DNA from: Streptococcus sanguinis SK1 = NCTC 7863
Lineage (GTDB): Bacteria > Bacillota > Bacilli > Lactobacillales > Streptococcaceae
DNA length: 64,000 bases
Direction of reading: 5' to 3'
Assembly: GCF_000194945.1 (NCBI RefSeq)
Contig: NZ_GL878507.1
Span: 1,255,963-1,319,962 of the forward strand
The notes under the pieces were generated by a model, which was not told the origin of the DNA, did not search any database, and saw only the letters and a list, made by a program, of their open reading frames with translations. The position numbers and the translations under genes are program-made. Below are positions 33,689-43,338 of this stretch, in pieces (position 1 is the stretch's first letter; every line of letters begins with the position of its first letter).

Positions 33689-34488
33689 TTTACATTTCCT
33701 CCTAGCTGCTCAAAGAAAGCAGCTTCATTTTCTGCCAGCGGCGTCTGGATAGTCTGATGAAGCTTGACAATCCAAGGTACAGCCAAGCCTGCCTCTACTA
33801 GCAGATCTCCCTGCTGGAAGAAATCAAACTTGCTGCCCTCCGCAATCAAATGCCCCTTCTGCAGCAGATAGGCATAGTCACAGCAGTCATACATCAGATC
33901 CATGTCATGGCTGGATACGATGATATTAGTTCCAGCCTGGACCAGCTTTTTCATGGTCGCTGCCATCTGGTCCCGCCCTTTAGGATCCAATCCTGCCGTA
34001 GGCTCATCCAGCAGCAGATACTTGGGCTGCAGGGCCAGCATGCCAGCAATAGCCACCCGCTTTTTCTGGCCATAGCTCAGATACTGCAGCGGTCTGTCCT
34101 GCAGATGAGAAATGTCCATCATCTCTAAAGCCGTCGCCACTCTGCTGGTTATCTCGTCTTCTTCATAGCCTAAGTTTTCCAAGGCCATGCCAATATCGTC
34201 CTTCACAATGGTATAAAAGAGCTGCTGCTCTGGATTCTGAAAGACCATATTGACATGCTGCCGATACTGGAACAAAGCCTTCTTAGAGTCGCCCACAGGC
34301 TGACCATCATATAAAATGCTGCCCTTCTGCGGTTGGAGCAGTCGGGTGATGATTTTCATGATGGTAGACTTACCTGAACCATTAACTCCCAGAATGCCGG
34401 TAATCCGACCTTCTTCAAAGTCCATAGAAATATCGTGCAGCGTTGGATTTTCGTCATACGAAAAAGAAATATTCTTTACTTGTAACAT
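33673..34488 (-). CDS. cbiO: Cobalt ECF transporter ATPase
   Basis: CbiO energises cobalt uptake with CbiMNQ. The 271 residues have Walker A LGVNGSGKST, Q-loop FQNPEQQLFY, signature LSYGQKKRVAIAG, Walker B YLLLDEPTAGLD and switch SSHDMDL. The gap to cbiQ (34489-34550) contains a good promoter and a cre-like site, so cbiO-cbiP and the genes after them can be transcribed separately. Confidence 0.95.
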   Translation of the reverse strand: MLQVKNISFSYDENPTLHDISMDFEEGRITGILGVNGSGKSTIMKIITRLLQPQKGSILYDGQPVGDSKKALFQYRQHVNMVFQNPEQQLFYTIVKDDIGMALENLGYEEDEITSRVATALEMMDISHLQDRPLQYLSYGQKKRVAIAGMLALQPKYLLLDEPTAGLDPKGRDQMAATMKKLVQAGTNIIVSSHDMDLMYDCCDYAYLLQKGHLIAEGSKFDFFQQGDLLVEAGLAVPWIVKLHQTIQTPLAENEAAFFEQLGGNVKWSNH

Positions 34489-34510
34489 CTATGTTTCCTA
34501 TCTACTTTCC

Positions 34511-34550
34511 ATTATAGTATAAAAGCAGTCTTATTGTAAATGCGCTTTCA
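34511..34550 (-). promoter_or_regulatory. Internal promoter with cre-like site before cbiO
   Basis: The minus strand has TTACAA (plus 34534-34539), 17 nt, TATAAT (plus 34511-34516). TGAAAGCGCATTTA (plus 34537-34550), with two mismatches to the cre consensus, overlaps the -35 box. Transcription would start near 34505, close to the cbiO ATG at 34488. This would allow the second half of the B12 operon to be expressed without the cbiA leader. Confidence 0.62.
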
Positions 34551-35225
34551 TTATTCACTGTGCTCAGCATCAAATCTTAGCGTCAGTACTTCATTTAAAT
34601 GCTGATTATCATCCAGCAGTTTGACAAAGAGAGTATTGGCTAATCTGCCCCAAGCTTGGTGTTGCTTCCTTTTATTGTAAAAGGAGAATTTCAAGTCCAA
34701 GGTATCCCGAATGGTCACAAACTCATAGAAGACCAGGAAAATGAAGCGATACATGAGGACAATCAAGTCTAGCAGTACCCGTGGAACATGCATAGCTTTA
34801 AAAAGCCGCAGCATCTGAGCAAAAGGCACCGTCAGGACAAAGAAATAAGTCGAAACCAAGGATGAATAGATGCGCAAAAGGATAAAAATGGTCTGCTGAA
34901 CAGAGGATTGGCTGATGCCCAGATAGCCCTGACCTAAAGGCAAGGCCAGCAAGAGCTGCTCCTGACTGTTCTGATAGGTCAAGACAAAGGTCAAGAGACT
35001 AATCAGGATAAAGATACTGGCATGCAGATACCACTTCAGATAGCGCAGCCACGGAAGCCGAGCCACATAGCAAGTCAGAGGCGCCACCAAGACGATAAGT
35101 CCTAGCTGCAGACTCCTGACACCAGAAAAGCTAACAGCTAACAAGAGCAGATAGATGACAAATTTATAAGCAACCGGCAGATTTTTCAGCCGATTTTGAT
35201 AGGCGTATTTATCAATCGCAAACAA
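34551..35225 (-). CDS. cbiQ: Cobalt ECF transporter T component
   Basis: CbiQ is the membrane coupling protein between CbiMN and CbiO. The 224 residues have about four to five hydrophobic segments and a long cytoplasmic helical region with the coupling segment MLRLFKAMHVPRVLLDLIVLMYRFIF, holding an ARG/ALRE-type arrangement. Position within cbiMNQO supports the cobalt assignment. Confidence 0.93.
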   Translation of the reverse strand: MFAIDKYAYQNRLKNLPVAYKFVIYLLLLAVSFSGVRSLQLGLIVLVAPLTCYVARLPWLRYLKWYLHASIFILISLLTFVLTYQNSQEQLLLALPLGQGYLGISQSSVQQTIFILLRIYSSLVSTYFFVLTVPFAQMLRLFKAMHVPRVLLDLIVLMYRFIFLVFYEFVTIRDTLDLKFSFYNKRKQHQAWGRLANTLFVKLLDDNQHLNEVLTLRFDAEHSE

Positions 35226-35265
35226 GTGGAGAGCTCCTTTCTAGCTTTGTTTTTACCATACCCCC

Positions 35266-35330
35266 AGTACAGAGCAGCTCCGGTCCCAAATAGGCTTAAT
35301 CGCTATCAAGAACCAGAGCTCGCTCATACT
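35266..35330 (-). repeat. Imperfect inverted repeat between cbiN and cbiQ
   Basis: AGTATGAGCGAGCTCTGGTTC pairs imperfectly with the segment ending GCTCTGTACT on the minus-strand RNA, giving about 17 pairs with small bulges around a loop of roughly 23 nt. No T-run follows, so it is not a simple terminator; it may protect or process the mRNA between the two genes. Confidence 0.45.
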
Positions 35331-35341
35331 GTTGAAGGCTT

Positions 35342-35647
35342 TTATTTATGTTCAGAGTTTTCCTTTTGTTGGCCTTGCTTTTTCCCTTTGTGGTAGCCAA
35401 TGACATAGAAGATAATCCCCGCTCCAATACTACCTTGCAGGGTGAAGAGCAGACTTTCTACTTCCGGACCTGCTGGCTCAAAGATTGGTGAAAACCAAGG
35501 CTCATAGTCCTTTTGGATAGAGCTAATGGTTTTTTCAGCAGCGTCATCTGTTCCACTGTATTCCACACCCTTAGGTGCAAAGATAAAGGCAGCTAGAGTG
35601 ACTGCTACTGCAGCCAAGATTAAGATGAGATTCTTGTATTTTTTCAT
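35342..35647 (-). CDS. cbiN: Cobalt ECF transporter auxiliary subunit
   Basis: CbiN is a small two-helix protein needed with CbiM for cobalt loading. The 101 residues have an N-terminal helix ([18 protein letters not shown]), an extracytoplasmic loop with [12 protein letters not shown] and [11 protein letters not shown], and a second helix ([14 protein letters not shown]). It overlaps cbiM by 4 nt. Confidence 0.93.
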   Translation of the reverse strand: MKKYKNLILILAAVAVTLAAFIFAPKGVEYSGTDDAAEKTISSIQKDYEPWFSPIFEPAGPEVESLLFTLQGSIGAGIIFYVIGYHKGKKQGQQKENSEHK

Positions 35648-36378
35648 TTGAACAGACCTGCTCTTTCTTTGACATTTTCTGAGATTAAGTTATAGAGGAC
35701 AACCGTCAGCAATCCTTCTACGATAGCGATTGGAATTTGAGTGGTCAAGAAGACACCCATGAACTTCAGTGCAGAACCAACAAAGCCGCTGTTAGCATCT
35801 GGAAAGACCAAACCGAGCTGGATAGAAGTTGTCGCATAGGTCGCCAAGTCAGCAATCACAGCACAGATAAAGATAGAAACCGGTGTAGACAGCTTGATGG
35901 ATTTAGCAAACTTGTAGACAAAATAACCGACAAATGGACCAACCACTGCCATTGAGAAGGCATTGGCACCCAGAGTTGTCAAGCCGCCGTGAGCTAAGAG
36001 AAGGGCTTGAAAGAGCAAACAGATGGTTCCCAAAACGCTGATAACGGACGGACCAAACATAGCTGTCCCCAGACCAACCCCAGTCGGATGCGAGCTAGAT
36101 CCTGTAACAGACGGAATCTTCAAAGAAGATAGGATAAAGATAAAGGCACCAGACAAGGCCAGCATGGTCTTGGAATTTGGATCCTCTGCAACGATTTTCT
36201 TGATGCGCATCAAGCCTACTACAAAGAAAGGCAGGAATACGGCGAACCAGAAGATACACCAAAAGAGTGGAAGATAGCCTTCCATGATATGCATAGCTGA
36301 CACAGACTGGGTACTGAGTACCGCTAAAATAGCCAGCAAGGCCACAAAAGTTACTTTTTTATTTTTCAATAGTTTCAT
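35644..36378 (-). CDS. cbiM: Cobalt ECF transporter substrate-binding component
   Basis: CbiM binds Co2+ through its processed N-terminus. A signal-like segment ending SVSA precedes MHIMEGYLP, whose Met-His start is the metal site after cleavage. Further hallmarks are [11 protein letters not shown] and [18 protein letters not shown]. Total 244 residues; about seven hydrophobic segments. It begins 69 nt after cbiL. Confidence 0.96.
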   Translation of the reverse strand: MKLLKNKKVTFVALLAILAVLSTQSVSAMHIMEGYLPLFWCIFWFAVFLPFFVVGLMRIKKIVAEDPNSKTMLALSGAFIFILSSLKIPSVTGSSSHPTGVGLGTAMFGPSVISVLGTICLLFQALLLAHGGLTTLGANAFSMAVVGPFVGYFVYKFAKSIKLSTPVSIFICAVIADLATYATTSIQLGLVFPDANSGFVGSALKFMGVFLTTQIPIAIVEGLLTVVLYNLISENVKERAGLFK

Positions 36379-36447
36379 ATTTTTTTCCTTTACTAAGAAC
36401 CTAAGCTCAAAAGGATGAATGTTTATCCATGAACATGGGTTCTGATA

Positions 36448-37149
36448 TTAAAAAATCTTCTTTTTCACGAGGAAGGTAGTAAAATAAGGCAGCTTGGTTT
36501 CTGGTGTGATTCCTTCGAGGCCCAGCAAAGTCTGCTGCTTATCCGTCGAAGAATTGCTAACCATGAAAGTCTGCTGCAAGAGACCGAGCTTTTCTAGCAG
36601 GGGCAGGACAGTATCTAGGTGATTGGCCACCTTCATCAGCACAATCGAGTCATGCAGCTCAAGCGCCGCCTCAATCTTCTCAGCAGAAGCCGTAGCCGGC
36701 ATGACCGCTAGAGACTCCTCATCCATTGTCAGAGGCTGACCTAGCTCAGAAGCCATGCTGCAGAAAGAGGTGATACCAGGGATGGTCTGACAGTCAATTT
36801 CCTTTTCCAGCAGGGCCAGCAGATAGCTATAAGTGCTGTAGACCATGGGGTCACCCAGTGTGATAAAGCCGACATTCTTGCCTGACTTGACATCCTCTGC
36901 GATTTCAGCAGAGATGGCCTGCCACTGGACTTCTTTGGTCGAATTGGAACGGACCATAGGGAAATGCCGCTGCTTGATTTCCAGATGCTCTTTCAGGTAG
37001 GGCTCTGCAATACCTAATGCAAAGCTCTTGCTCCCCTTCTTAGCCTCTGGTGTATAGAGAATATCTAAGTCTTCCAAAAGCCGACTGGCCTTGATAGTCA
37101 CTAGCTCGCTATCACCTGGCCCCACACCAATTCCGTAAAATTTTGCCAT
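36448..37149 (-). CDS. cbiL: Cobalt-factor II C20-methyltransferase
   Basis: CbiL methylates C20 of cobalt-sirohydrochlorin. It is a 233-residue tetrapyrrole methylase with the SAM-binding start YGIGVGPGDSELVTIKA, TLGDPMVYSTYSYL and PGITSFCSMAS. The AEKKGSK-like EAKKGSKSFA segment is typical of CbiL. It starts 9 nt after cbiK. Confidence 0.94.
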   Translation of the reverse strand: MAKFYGIGVGPGDSELVTIKASRLLEDLDILYTPEAKKGSKSFALGIAEPYLKEHLEIKQRHFPMVRSNSTKEVQWQAISAEIAEDVKSGKNVGFITLGDPMVYSTYSYLLALLEKEIDCQTIPGITSFCSMASELGQPLTMDEESLAVMPATASAEKIEAALELHDSIVLMKVANHLDTVLPLLEKLGLLQQTFMVSNSSTDKQQTLLGLEGITPETKLPYFTTFLVKKKIF

Positions 37150-37158
37150 TCCTTCCTC

Positions 37159-37926
37159 CTATTCGATGATTTCTTCTAAATGCTGGATGTAGAGCTGCTG
37201 AACATCAGGATATTCGCCCAGACCGACCAGATGGGCCTTGACCTCATATCCCTGCTCCTTGAAGAAGTGATACCAAGAACCTTCCTCATCTGAGCTCATA
37301 TCATTGGTCGCATGGTCGCCCGCTACCAGCATGAAGGGTGCCAGATGCACTTCTCGGACGCCCTCTTTCTTCAGTTCCTGCTCAATCAGCTCAACCGGAG
37401 GATAACTCTCTACACAACCGATATAGACTGAGTTTCCTTTCATCATATGATCCAAGGCCGCATAAGCTGTAAAAGCATAATGCTGACTGCCATGGCCCAT
37501 CAGAACTGTTGCTGTATCCTGCCCCTCATGGCCGTACCGTTCCAGCAGAATATCCTTGACAGCCTCATAGTCTTCCTGACTGTTGAGCAGAGGCTTGGCA
37601 ACGACTAGCTTTTTAAAAGCCGATTCAAACTCTTTGGCTTGGGCGAGAATCTTTTCGTACTCGCTACCCAAAATGACATGGAGAGGCTGGATATAGACCT
37701 CTTCAGTGCCCGCTTCCAAGAGCTGCTCTAATATCTCTTTGACCGTAGGAATATCTAGCCCTTCCTGCTTCTTAATCCGCCGTCTAACGACATTTGAGGT
37801 AAAAGCTCGGTGGACTGGATAGTCTGGAAAATGTTCCTGAATAGCCTGCTCACAAGCCTCAATTGTTTTACGTCTGGTCTCGGGATAGGTCGTTCCGAAA
37901 CTGACTACTACTATAGCTTTACTCAT
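37159..37926 (-). CDS. cbiK: Sirohydrochlorin cobaltochelatase
   Basis: Start at the ATG at 37926 (MSKAIVVVSFGTTYPETR), preceded by AAAGGATACAGG and lying 13 nt after the cobA/hemD stop; an upstream extension of the frame overlaps that gene. CbiK inserts Co2+ into sirohydrochlorin without ATP. The metal-binding and catalytic histidines sit in MGHGSQHYAF and VAGDHATNDM. No export signal, so it is cytoplasmic. Its presence marks the cobalt-early, oxygen-independent pathway. Confidence 0.95.
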   Translation of the reverse strand: MSKAIVVVSFGTTYPETRRKTIEACEQAIQEHFPDYPVHRAFTSNVVRRRIKKQEGLDIPTVKEILEQLLEAGTEEVYIQPLHVILGSEYEKILAQAKEFESAFKKLVVAKPLLNSQEDYEAVKDILLERYGHEGQDTATVLMGHGSQHYAFTAYAALDHMMKGNSVYIGCVESYPPVELIEQELKKEGVREVHLAPFMLVAGDHATNDMSSDEEGSWYHFFKEQGYEVKAHLVGLGEYPDVQQLYIQHLEEIIE

Positions 37927-37939
37927 GACCTGTATCCTT

Positions 37940-39379
37940 TCAGAGAATTTCCCTACATTTGTCAATGATGGAAGCAATAGTCGTTTCATCTGTCTCAACA
38001 ATCTTCCTAAAGCCTGCTTCCTCTAAAACAGCCCGCGTGCTGGCACCCATGACAACGATTGGAACATCCTTCCAGTCATATCCAGCTTCTTGACTGGCTG
38101 CCACAAAGTTCATGGCCGCAGCAGAGTTCGGAAGACAGACCACTTCAATCTCTGACCAATTGTCACTGCTAATCTGACTGTCAAAGGCCAGCCTGTGGCT
38201 AGCAATAATCGGCAGCGAATAGAGTTCTGCCAGACTGGCTTTCTTATGCTCAGCTGTCAGAATATACCAGTTGCCGCCTTCTTTTTCAAGAGCAGCTGCA
38301 AAATCCGCATCCGACTGCTGAGGCGTCATTCGATCCAGCACAATACCGCTCGCTTCAATAGACTTAGCCGTATGATGACCAATAGCCGCAAAGCGGATGT
38401 GCGGCAGACTGCGCAAGTCTTTGCCTGCCTTGCGGAGGGATTTCAAGAATAGCGGCCAGCTCTGCATATCTGCAAAGAGGAGACCATCTACCTGCTCCAA
38501 ATCCGGCAGCTGCAATTCTAACTCTTCAACCAAATCTCGAGCTGGGAAAGTAGTCAGTGCAGCTCCAGCATCCTTGAGCAAGCGAGGAAGTCTGCCCGTC
38601 TCTGACTGCTGGATGAAGATTTTACGGCCGAAAAGCGGCAGATTCTCATGGAAATTCAGCTGCTGTCTATAGGCCACGACATCACCTACCACGATGACAC
38701 TCGGTGCCTTAAAGTCTTCAGCTTCTGCTAGTTCGACTATGTTACCCAAGGTTCCGTCCACCGAGCGCTGCTGAGGATGGGTTCCCCATTCAACGATGGC
38801 GGCTGGCTTGTCCTTGCCATAGCCTCTAGCCGTCAGCTCTTGGACGATGGAAGGCAGATTTTTCATGCCCATGAGGAAGACCAAGGTTCCTTTAAGCTCA
38901 GAAATTGCTTCCCAATTAAGCATTTCTGTCTCATCCTTGAGATGGGCTGTAAAGACATGGAAGCTAGTCGCTACATCCCGATAAGTCATAGGAATCCCTG
39001 CATAGGTCAAACCAGCCACAGCAGAGGTGATGCCTGGCACCACTTCAAAGTCCACACCAGCTTCTACCAGCTTGACTCCTTCTTCTCCGCCTCGACCAAA
39101 GATATAGGGATCACCGCTCTTGAGGCGGACTACCCGCTTGCCCTGACGGGCTTTTTCGATGAGAATCTTTTCAATCTCTTCCTGTCGGATGCAGGGCTGG
39201 CCTGGCTTTTTGCCGACATCAATCTTTTCGCAGTCAGACTTTAGATGCTGAAAGAGTTCCTGATTGACCAAGCGGTCAAAGACCAAGACATCTGCTTCTT
39301 GAAGCCGTCTCTTTCCTTTGAGGGTCAACAATTCCGCATCGCCTGGACCTGCTCCCAGTAATGTTACTAAACCGGACAT
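37940..39379 (-). CDS. cobA/hemD: Uroporphyrinogen-III C-methyltransferase fused to uroporphyrinogen-III synthase
   Basis: Residues 1 to about 245 are the SAM-dependent methylase that makes precorrin-2: LLGAGPGDAELLTLKG, RLKSGDPYIFGRGGEE, VPGITSAVAG. Residues about 248-479 are a HemD domain (RKIFIQQSETGRLPRLL, FAAIGHHTAKSIEASG, VMGASTRAVLEEAG). Fusions of this kind are known in Firmicutes B12 clusters. A stand-alone HemD is also present at 28288-29013, so one of the two HemD units may be redundant or adapted to channel substrate to CobA. Confidence 0.95.
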   Translation of the reverse strand: MSGLVTLLGAGPGDAELLTLKGKRRLQEADVLVFDRLVNQELFQHLKSDCEKIDVGKKPGQPCIRQEEIEKILIEKARQGKRVVRLKSGDPYIFGRGGEEGVKLVEAGVDFEVVPGITSAVAGLTYAGIPMTYRDVATSFHVFTAHLKDETEMLNWEAISELKGTLVFLMGMKNLPSIVQELTARGYGKDKPAAIVEWGTHPQQRSVDGTLGNIVELAEAEDFKAPSVIVVGDVVAYRQQLNFHENLPLFGRKIFIQQSETGRLPRLLKDAGAALTTFPARDLVEELELQLPDLEQVDGLLFADMQSWPLFLKSLRKAGKDLRSLPHIRFAAIGHHTAKSIEASGIVLDRMTPQQSDADFAAALEKEGGNWYILTAEHKKASLAELYSLPIIASHRLAFDSQISSDNWSEIEVVCLPNSAAAMNFVAASQEAGYDWKDVPIVVMGASTRAVLEEAGFRKIVETDETTIASIIDKCREIL

Positions 39380-39397
39380 TTTTTCTCCTTTTATTAG

Positions 39398-40147
39398 CTA
39401 TTTTGTCAGATAAGCCTCTAGCTCTTCTAAGTTAGAAACCATCTGCGGATAGGCCACAATTGGCCGAGAGATGATAATGCAGTCCATCCCCAGCTCTTGA
39501 CAGCCGTCAATCTTTTCACGAATACCACCAACTGTCCCACTTTCCTTGGAAACAAAGACATCTGCTCCCGAGCGCAGCAAGAGCTCTTTATTACACTCTT
39601 TGGAAAATGGAGCCTTAATCGCATCAATCTGATCCGCTACCAGTCCCAGCTGCTCACAAGCCAGAAGCACTTCCGAAGTTGGCAGAACACGAACGACAAT
39701 CCGCTGCTCTGGCAGCCCCTTGACAAAGAGCGGCAGGGTCTTGCTGCCCGTTCCCAGATAGACTGTCTTGCAGCCGCGCTTGGCAATCTCATCAATCGCT
39801 TCTTGGGTCGAATGCACCACGATGGCCCCGCTCAAATCCAAGGTCGCCTGACGCTCAAAGCGCAGGTAAGATACACCAGCCATCTCTGCCGCCCGAATGG
39901 CTTCCTTGGACACAATGTCCGCAAAAGGATGGGTCGCATCAATGATTTCATCCACATCATTCTCTTTGATAAAGGCAACCATGTCCTCGGCTGTCAGACG
40001 GCCCTGAATGACCGGCTGGCCGTATTTGGAAGCCAAGTGCCGGCCGTAGTCTGTGACAACAGAGCTAGTCACATCAATCTTCAAGCGGTCAAGCACTTCT
40101 AAAATAGCGGTGCTGTCGGATGTCCCTCCCAGCAGTAATTTCATCAT
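39398..40147 (-). CDS. cbiJ: Cobalt-precorrin-6A reductase
   Basis: CbiJ reduces cobalt-precorrin-6A with a pyridine nucleotide. The 249 residues start with the binding loop LLLGGTSDSTAI and continue ATHPFADIVSKEAI, LRFERQA and FVSKESGTVGG. It overlaps cbiH by 4 nt. Confidence 0.93.
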   Translation of the reverse strand: MMKLLLGGTSDSTAILEVLDRLKIDVTSSVVTDYGRHLASKYGQPVIQGRLTAEDMVAFIKENDVDEIIDATHPFADIVSKEAIRAAEMAGVSYLRFERQATLDLSGAIVVHSTQEAIDEIAKRGCKTVYLGTGSKTLPLFVKGLPEQRIVVRVLPTSEVLLACEQLGLVADQIDAIKAPFSKECNKELLLRSGADVFVSKESGTVGGIREKIDGCQELGMDCIIISRPIVAYPQMVSNLEELEAYLTK

Positions 40148-40869
40148 AAAGTATATCCTCGAGGTGTGATCATGCGTCCGTTTTTAACATAAGTTTCTTT
40201 GTTACCAACGATAACGATTGTCGTCATATCTACCAAAGTCTCATCCAGGTCTTTGATAGTCGTCAAGATAATTTCCTCATCCTTACGGCCAATGTCCTTA
40301 CCGATACCGACAATAGTATCCTCTGACTTGTACTCAGACATGATAGAAAGTGCTTTTGTCAGATGGTCTGGACGCCCCTTACTCCGAGGGTTGTAGAGGC
40401 AGACTACAAAGTCACCTTGAGCTGCGGCATGCAGACGCTTCTCAATCATTTCCCAAGGCGTCATCAAGTCACTCAGACTGATATGACAGAAGTCGTTCAT
40501 GAGGGGAGCTCCCATAACTGCAGCAGCACCCAGACTAGCTGTGATACCTGGAACCACTTTAACTTCTACATCACTGGCATCTCCCAGCAATTCTAAAATC
40601 AAGCCAGCCATTCCATAGACTCCGGCATCTCCACTGGAAACAACTCCGACATTTTTGCCAGTCTCTCTAGCCAAATCAATAGCCTTTTGACAACGGTCGA
40701 TTTCCTGGCGCATTCCATTCGCTACGAGCTCCTTGTCCTTGACCAAATCAAGAATCAACCGCATATAAGTCGAGTAGCCGACGATAATTTCACAATCGGC
40801 TATAGCAGCCAATGCTTCTTGTGACATCAATTCTTCTTTACCTGGGCCTAATCCGATAACGTATAACAT
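40144..40869 (-). CDS. cbiH: Cobalt-factor III C17-methyltransferase (ring contraction)
   Basis: CbiH methylates C17 and contracts the macrocycle. The 241-residue tetrapyrrole methylase has VIGLGPGKEELMSQEA, VVSSGDAGVYGMAG, PGITASLGAAAVMGAPL and YNPRSKGRPDHL. It lies 75 nt after cbiG, one of the larger gaps in the operon; no terminator was seen in it. Confidence 0.95.
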   Translation of the reverse strand: MLYVIGLGPGKEELMSQEALAAIADCEIIVGYSTYMRLILDLVKDKELVANGMRQEIDRCQKAIDLARETGKNVGVVSSGDAGVYGMAGLILELLGDASDVEVKVVPGITASLGAAAVMGAPLMNDFCHISLSDLMTPWEMIEKRLHAAAQGDFVVCLYNPRSKGRPDHLTKALSIMSEYKSEDTIVGIGKDIGRKDEEIILTTIKDLDETLVDMTTIVIVGNKETYVKNGRMITPRGYTL

Positions 40870-40944
40870 ATATTTTTTCTCCTTTATGGGTATGATAAAT
40901 TTTATAAGGGCAGTTGGTTCATAAGACCGTCTGCTCTTTTTGAT

Positions 40945-42006
40945 TTACTTTTTGGTTATTGCTTTTGCAAGCGCATAGGTACAGCCGTTCTTGGCAAAGC
41001 GCTCTGTCAGGACTTGACCCTGACTGGCCAGATCTGCGCTGGCCAAGGCGACACTGCCGACTCCGACTGTCTTTTTGACAAATTCTGACTGAGGATAGCG
41101 GTCTGCTACGACAGACAGCTCCTCCTTGCTAAAGGTCTCAAAGGGACAGCCCAATTCCTCAGCCAAGGCCAGAATAGCAGCTTCATCCTTCTTGACATCA
41201 ATGCTGACGATTTTGGAAATCTCACTGGCAGAAATCCCCTGCTGCTGACAAAATTCCTCAAAGCCTTCTCGGAAGACAGCAGGAGCCACATCCTTTCTAG
41301 CACCAACTCCTAAGATATAGGGTTGAGGATAGATGAGAGCCAGATTTTCTCTTTGAATGTCCTTTTTTTCAGTAGTCAGTAGAATCAGCGGTTCCGTTCC
41401 CTTGAGAACAGCCGCAAGTCCTTCCTCATCCACCAGAGTCAGACCGCGAAGGTCCGTAACCCAGTCCTTTTCCTGATAGAAATAGACTTTTCGGCCGCTG
41501 CCTAGATAGCTGTTGAAAGGTTTGATGAATTCTCTCAATTCCGGTCGCCAGCCATTGACCGACTGAGCCAGATTGTCCAAGGCTGTGACATTTTGCACAT
41601 CTGTTGCTGTCGTGATAACAGGATTTGAACCGAGCAATTCTGCGATGTCTAGCGTCACTTGATTTGCTCCGCCTAGATGTCCACTCAGCAGGCTGATGAC
41701 ATTCGTCGCTTTCTCATCCATAACAACCACTGCTGGATCGCTCGCCTTGTCTTTCAAGACCGGAGCAATAGCTCGCACAACTGCACCGATAGCCATGATA
41801 CAAATGAGAACATCCACTTCCTGAAAGAGCTGACCAAGCGCCTCAATCACACGTCCTTCGATGGCAATGACCCTGTCATCTGTCAAGCGAGGCGTCGTAT
41901 AGATAGGGATTTCCTTGCCCAGCTTTTCTCGCAGAGTCAGAGCCAAGTCCTTGCCGACCGCTGTCACTGTTGCGATTGCGTAGCGAGGTTGAGAATTACT
42001 TGGCAT
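40945..42006 (-). CDS. cbiG: Cobalt-precorrin-5A hydrolase
   Basis: CbiG opens the delta-lactone and removes the C20 fragment as acetaldehyde. Start at the ATG at 42006 ([18 protein letters not shown]), overlapping cbiF by 11 nt; an upstream frame to 42048 lies inside cbiF. About 353 residues with the central [12 protein letters not shown] and [13 protein letters not shown] and a C-terminal domain with GVGARKD and [15 protein letters not shown], the usual three-part layout. Confidence 0.93.
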   Translation of the reverse strand: MPSNSQPRYAIATVTAVGKDLALTLREKLGKEIPIYTTPRLTDDRVIAIEGRVIEALGQLFQEVDVLICIMAIGAVVRAIAPVLKDKASDPAVVVMDEKATNVISLLSGHLGGANQVTLDIAELLGSNPVITTATDVQNVTALDNLAQSVNGWRPELREFIKPFNSYLGSGRKVYFYQEKDWVTDLRGLTLVDEEGLAAVLKGTEPLILLTTEKKDIQRENLALIYPQPYILGVGARKDVAPAVFREGFEEFCQQQGISASEISKIVSIDVKKDEAAILALAEELGCPFETFSKEELSVVADRYPQSEFVKKTVGVGSVALASADLASQGQVLTERFAKNGCTYALAKAITKK

Positions 42007-42772
42007 GGCTGCTCTTCCCCCGTCTAAACTCATGCTGGAAATCCGCATGGTAGAGCTTGGAATAGTAGAATTCCTGACCTAAAAAGTCACCGACCAAAAT
42101 CAAAGCTGTCTTTCTAATCTTAGCTTCCTTGACCTTCTCAGCAATGTTAGTCAAATCGCCAAAGACCTTCTTTTCATCCGGCCAAGTCGCCTTGTAAATG
42201 ACAGCCACAGGCGTTTCAGGAGGATAGCCACCCTCGATTAGCTCGCTGACGACCTTTTCGATGCCTTGAACGGACAAGAAGATGGCCATAGAGGTCCGAT
42301 GCTGAGCATAGCTTTTCAGAGATTCCCTATCTGGCACAGGCGTCCGGCCGGCCATCCGAGTAATGATGAGGCTTTGAGAAATCTCTGGCACGGTGTACTC
42401 TGCCCCGATACTGGAAGCAGCTCCCAGAAAAGAGCTGACACCCGGCGTACAGTCAAACTCTATATCCCGCTTCTTCATCTCTTCGATCTGCTCTCGAATG
42501 GAGCCGTAGATGGAGAAATCTCCCGTCTGCAGGCGGACTACATCTTTACCAGCCTTGACTCCAGCTTCCATGACATCGATGATTTCCATCAAGTGCATAC
42601 TGGCGCTGTCGTGAATCTCAGCTCCTTCCTTACAGTAGTTCAGCAAGTCTGGATTGACCAAGGAGCCTGCGTAAATGACCACATCAGCCTCAGACAGCTG
42701 CTTGTAACCTTTGAGCGTAATCAGCTCCACATCACCTGGGCCTGCTCCAACAAAATGTACTTTGGACATCAA
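41996..42772 (-). CDS. cbiF: Cobalt-precorrin-4 C11-methyltransferase
   Basis: CbiF methylates C11. The 258 residues carry [18 protein letters not shown], the family-specific [26 protein letters not shown] and [10 protein letters not shown]. It overlaps cbiT by 4 nt and cbiG by 11 nt. Confidence 0.96.
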   Translation of the reverse strand: MMSKVHFVGAGPGDVELITLKGYKQLSEADVVIYAGSLVNPDLLNYCKEGAEIHDSASMHLMEIIDVMEAGVKAGKDVVRLQTGDFSIYGSIREQIEEMKKRDIEFDCTPGVSSFLGAASSIGAEYTVPEISQSLIITRMAGRTPVPDRESLKSYAQHRTSMAIFLSVQGIEKVVSELIEGGYPPETPVAVIYKATWPDEKKVFGDLTNIAEKVKEAKIRKTALILVGDFLGQEFYYSKLYHADFQHEFRRGKSSHAK

Positions 42773-43338
42773 TTAGCCTCTCTTTCTTTTTTCTTACAGG
42801 AAACGATAATGGTCGGATTCTGAGGCTTAAAGTAGTGCCCCTTACCTATAGCTGTCCAGCGACTAGCCTGAACTGATACAATCTCTAAATCCTCCCAGTC
42901 CATCTGCTCCGCTATTTGAGCTGCTTCCAGAGCATTCTCCAGCAGGATAAAGTTCAAGACCAACCGACCGCCCGGCTCCATGAGCTGGGCACACCAGTCG
43001 AAAATCTCCTGCATGTTGCCCCCTGTCCCTCCGACAAAAATGGCATCAAAGCTGCCTTCCAGCTCAATCGGAGCCAGTCCTTGATGGAGACGGACATTGT
43101 GGCAGCCAAAGTGCTGGATATTCTCCTGCGTCAAGGCCACCGCGTCTTCATTGCGCTCAACCGCCACCACTTCCAGTTCTGGATAGGTTCGGGCTGCCTG
43201 AATCGTGACACTGCCAGTGCCAGAACCGACATCCAGCATACGCTTGGCTCGATGCAGCTCCAACTTATCCAAACTGATGGCTCTGACTTCTTCCTTAGTC
43301 ATAGGGACTTTAGCCCTGATAAATTCCGAATCCCTCAT
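42769..43338 (-). CDS. cbiT: Cobalt-precorrin-6B C15-methyltransferase (decarboxylating)
   Basis: CbiT methylates C15 and decarboxylates the acetate on C12. It is a class I SAM methyltransferase of 189 residues: [15 protein letters not shown] start, [15 protein letters not shown] (about 36-50), [12 protein letters not shown]. It overlaps cbiE by 29 nt; in other bacteria the two are fused as CobL. Confidence 0.95.
   Translation of the reverse strand: MRDSEFIRAKVPMTKEEVRAISLDKLELHRAKRMLDVGSGTGSVTIQAARTYPELEVVAVERNEDAVALTQENIQHFGCHNVRLHQGLAPIELEGSFDAIFVGGTGGNMQEIFDWCAQLMEPGGRLVLNFILLENALEAAQIAEQMDWEDLEIVSVQASRWTAIGKGHYFKPQNPTIIVSCKKKEREAN

Noticed and set aside
39497..40102. 201-codon open frame on the plus strand
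   Set aside because: Antisense shadow of cbiJ, which has clear family motifs.
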